From positions 1 through 17,214 of the forward strand of contig JACRIP010000492.1 of the NCBI GenBank assembly GCA_016220045.1: a stretch of 17,214 bases of DNA, read 5' to 3'. Positions within the stretch are counted from its first letter, which is position 1. Each line of letters opens with the position of its first letter. Below are positions 15,981 through 17,214 of the stretch, in pieces. The DNA comes from Planctomycetota bacterium (GTDB lineage: Bacteria > Planctomycetota > MHYJ01 > WSZJ01 > JACPWG01). The notes beneath the pieces are model-generated. The model saw only the letters and a program-made list of their open reading frames with translations. It ran no database searches and was not told the origin of the DNA. The translations under genes were made by a program, and so were the position numbers.

Positions 15981-16150
15981 GACACGGCCCCCGGCGTGGG
16001 ATCGACGCCCGCCGGCCCGACGCGGCCGGCCACGGCGGTACTGTACCAGATCGGGGAGCGGGAGCGGTACAGAAAGGAGGCGGGCGGGGGGGGCGGCAGG
16101 CTCAGGGAGGGCTGAGGCGGTGGGCTCGGTGGGCTCGGTGGGGCGGAAAG
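15981..16150. other. Upstream region of the hen1-pnkp operon
   Basis: This stretch carries no gene. It must contain the operon promoter unless transcription enters from the right. A perfect palindrome GGTACTGTACC lies at 16037-16047, and GGTACAG recurs at 16066-16072, making a possible operator. On the minus strand TGG TACAGT (ending at 16037) could be an extended -10, but no good -35 box is visible. The palindrome would overlap that -10. Confidence 0.3.
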
Positions 16151-16217
16151 ACGACGGAACCACAGAGACTCAGGTCGGGCGATGCCCGCGACCCAAGCGC
16201 ACCTCTGGCGGTGCTTC

Positions 16218-16257
16218 GATTGGGCGATTTGGCGATTGTGTGATTGGGCGATTACGG
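16218..16257. repeat. Five-unit GATTNNNN array, exact 8-nt period (left arm)
   Basis: GATT occurs at 16218, 16226, 16234, 16242 and 16250, always 8 nt apart, with variable bases between (GGGC, TGGC, GTGT, GGGC, ACGG). The same array appears in inverted orientation in the right arm at 16904-16943. A two-unit inverted remnant lies at 16304-16315. Confidence 0.9.
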
Positions 16258-16532
16258 AGCCGACGCGGTAGCGGTATCCCGCCGAGACGAGCGGCAGTCA
16301 GCCAATCACCCGATCGCGGCGTCGCGCGGCGAGCGCTTGGGTTTCGGGCAACGCCCGACCGGTGTCTCTGTGCTACTAACTCCTGGAATCTCGTTTTCGT
16401 GCCACGATTTCGCGGGCAGTGCGTCGCAACTCATTCTGGAGTCGGCGGTTGATTCACCTGGAACTCAGCCGAGTGGGCGCAGCGCAGGTGAACAGCGTCG
16501 GGCCCAAGCTGTGGGGCAGCTCACGATTCGTA

Positions 16533-16719
16533 GGCCCGAAGGGCCGTGATGGAAGAGCCCAGGGCGAAGCCCTGGGACAATCGGTTGGAAGGGAATCAAG
16601 CCCTGAAAGGGCGAGATACACGGTGCGATTCGTGAATGTCGCCCTTTCAGGGCTTACGATTCTGTACCTCGGAGACCCAGGGCTTCGCCCTGGGCTGTTT
16701 CATTACGGCCCTTCGGGCC
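16533..16719. repeat. Mirrored set of three hairpin modules (A-B-C ... C'-B'-A')
   Basis: Each module is itself a hairpin: A GGCCCGAAGGGCC (16533-16545), B CCCAGGGC-GAA-GCCCTGGG (16558-16576), C GCCCT-GAA-AGGGC (16600-16612). They recur in reverse order and orientation as C' (16641-16653), B' (16676-16694) and A' (16707-16719). The spacers are symmetrical too: 12 nt between A and B on both sides, 23 and 22 nt between B and C. The DNA can therefore form either six small hairpins or one 187-nt cruciform. It sits inside the composite inverted repeat. Similar palindromes are common in intergenic DNA of Planctomycetota-like genomes, as I recall. Confidence 0.85.
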
Positions 16720-16749
16720 TGCCGGCTGCCGCGATCGAGTCTCATCGTC

Positions 16750-16784
16750 AATCTACAATTCGCAATCTGCATTCTACAATCCGC
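16750..16784. repeat. Five-unit array with exact 7-nt period (AATCTGC-like)
   Basis: The units AATCTAC, AATTCGC, AATCTGC, ATTCTAC and AATCCGC begin at 16750, 16757, 16764, 16771 and 16778, with no phase slip. This short AT-richer island lies between the mirrored hairpins and the right arm of the composite repeat. Confidence 0.8.
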
Positions 16785-17155
16785 GCCACCCCAAGCTCCC
16801 TTCGGCTGCGGCGCGCCGCCCTGTGTTACTAATGTCCGAAAGCGTGTTTTTCCGGCAAGCTTTTCGGCAGTCGCATGGGCGGGATAACGCTACCGCGTCA
16901 GCTCCGTAATCGCCCAATCACACAATCGCCAAATCGCCCAATCGACGCACCACCAGACTTGCGCTTGGGTTTCGGGCATCGCCCGACCTGAGCCTCTGTG
17001 GTTCAGTCGTCGTTGCGCAATACCGGACATGCACCCCGCCACCGCCTCCTCCGGCGGCGTCGCCGGCCACAGGTCGGCCGCAGGGTCCCTTCGTTCCGCC
17101 CGTGTGATGAGGCGGTCGCAAGAGGTCTTGGCAGCGCGGACTCGGCGACCTGGCG

Positions 17156-17214
17156 GGGCGGACACAGGGGTCCGCCCTACCAGGGGCCGTGGCTGGGCGT
17201 AGGGGCGGACCCCT
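17156..17214. repeat. Inverted repeats of GGGGTCCGCCCTAC at the window end
   Basis: A hairpin GGGCGGAC/GTCCGCCC lies at 17156-17177. AGGGGTCCGCCCTAC (17166-17180) is inverted relative to GTAGGGGCGGACCCCT (17199-17214), which is cut by the window edge. The stretch from 17014 to here shows no gene, only GC-rich sequence. Confidence 0.75.

Larger units (their letters stand above)
16151..17013. repeat. Composite element bounded by ~133-nt inverted repeats
   Basis: The left arm, 16151-16283, and right arm, 16878-17013, are inverted copies that match over nearly their whole length. A core of 45 nt is perfect (16216-16260 with 16901-16945). A third, shorter and more diverged copy in the orientation of the right arm lies at about 16298-16372; its 16333-16372 part aligns directly with 16961-17000. 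The arms enclose about 595 nt with no gene. No transposase frame or clear target-site duplication is visible. It resembles a non-autonomous, MITE-like or REP-derived composite more than an insertion sequence. Confidence 0.85.

Noticed and set aside
15981..16163. 61-codon extension of hen1
   Set aside because: It encodes Pro/Arg/Ala low complexity absent from Hen1 proteins; the alignment-like start VFLSLT fits the GTG at 15980.
16218..16257. CRISPR array
   Set aside because: Units are 8 nt with no spacers, and no cas gene is present.
16244..17165. Small open frames within the terminal repeat region
   Set aside because: Each translates palindromic or phased repeat DNA, with no ribosome-binding site or conserved motif; inverted arms would give the same peptide in several frames.
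1..17214. tRNA or rRNA genes
   Set aside because: No cloverleaf with a TTCRANY loop and no recognisable rRNA segment was seen on either strand by eye; a covariance search was not possible.

Overview
The window is high-GC bacterial DNA (about two thirds G+C by eye). The mix of genes and non-coding DNA suggests an uncultured, Planctomycetota-like bacterium, but this is only an inference from general character: a very large repeat-bearing membrane-anchored metallopeptidase, a BsuBI/PstI-type restriction system, a Pnkp/Hen1 RNA-repair operon, and intergenic DNA full of palindromic and short-period repeats. There is no rRNA, tRNA, CRISPR array, integrase or transposase that I can recognise.

Layout. 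Positions 1-277 hold inverted and direct repeats built on a GTGGCCCTTCGTG-type motif. A 262-residue protein of unknown function (278-1066, +) is followed by an MCAD-like acyl-CoA dehydrogenase (1125-2264, +) and a terminator-like hairpin. Positions 2265-3107 are non-coding and rich in inverted repeats. They end in a good sigma70-like promoter that coincides with a perfect 17-bp palindrome. This promoter probably drives a two-gene type II restriction-modification operon: an N6-adenine methyltransferase (3108-4655) and a BsuBI/PstI-family endonuclease (4652-5665), joined by an ATGA stop/start overlap. A convergent, lower-GC gene for a polytopic membrane protein (5758-6801, -) follows.

The right half is on the minus strand. 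A giant 1553-residue protein (6989-11650) has eight N-terminal helical units arranged as two 139-residue repeats. After these come one membrane segment and a large extracytoplasmic part, which ends in an HExxH...E zinc-peptidase domain. Further right, hen1 (14586-15980) and pnkp (11906-14593) overlap by 8 nt and form the bacterial RNA-repair operon. In the known system Pnkp processes and ligates broken RNA ends, while Hen1 2'-O-methylates the 3' end before sealing so that the same site cannot be cut again.

The last 1.2 kb (15981-17214) carries no convincing gene. It is a composite of nested inverted repeats: arms of about 133 nt with a perfect 45-bp core, a mirrored set of three hairpin modules, and arrays of degenerate units with exact 8- or 7-nt spacing. 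An independent pair of 8-nt-period arrays, in inverted orientation, lies directly behind the pnkp stop codon. These phased arrays and the giant peptidase are the least explained parts of the window.
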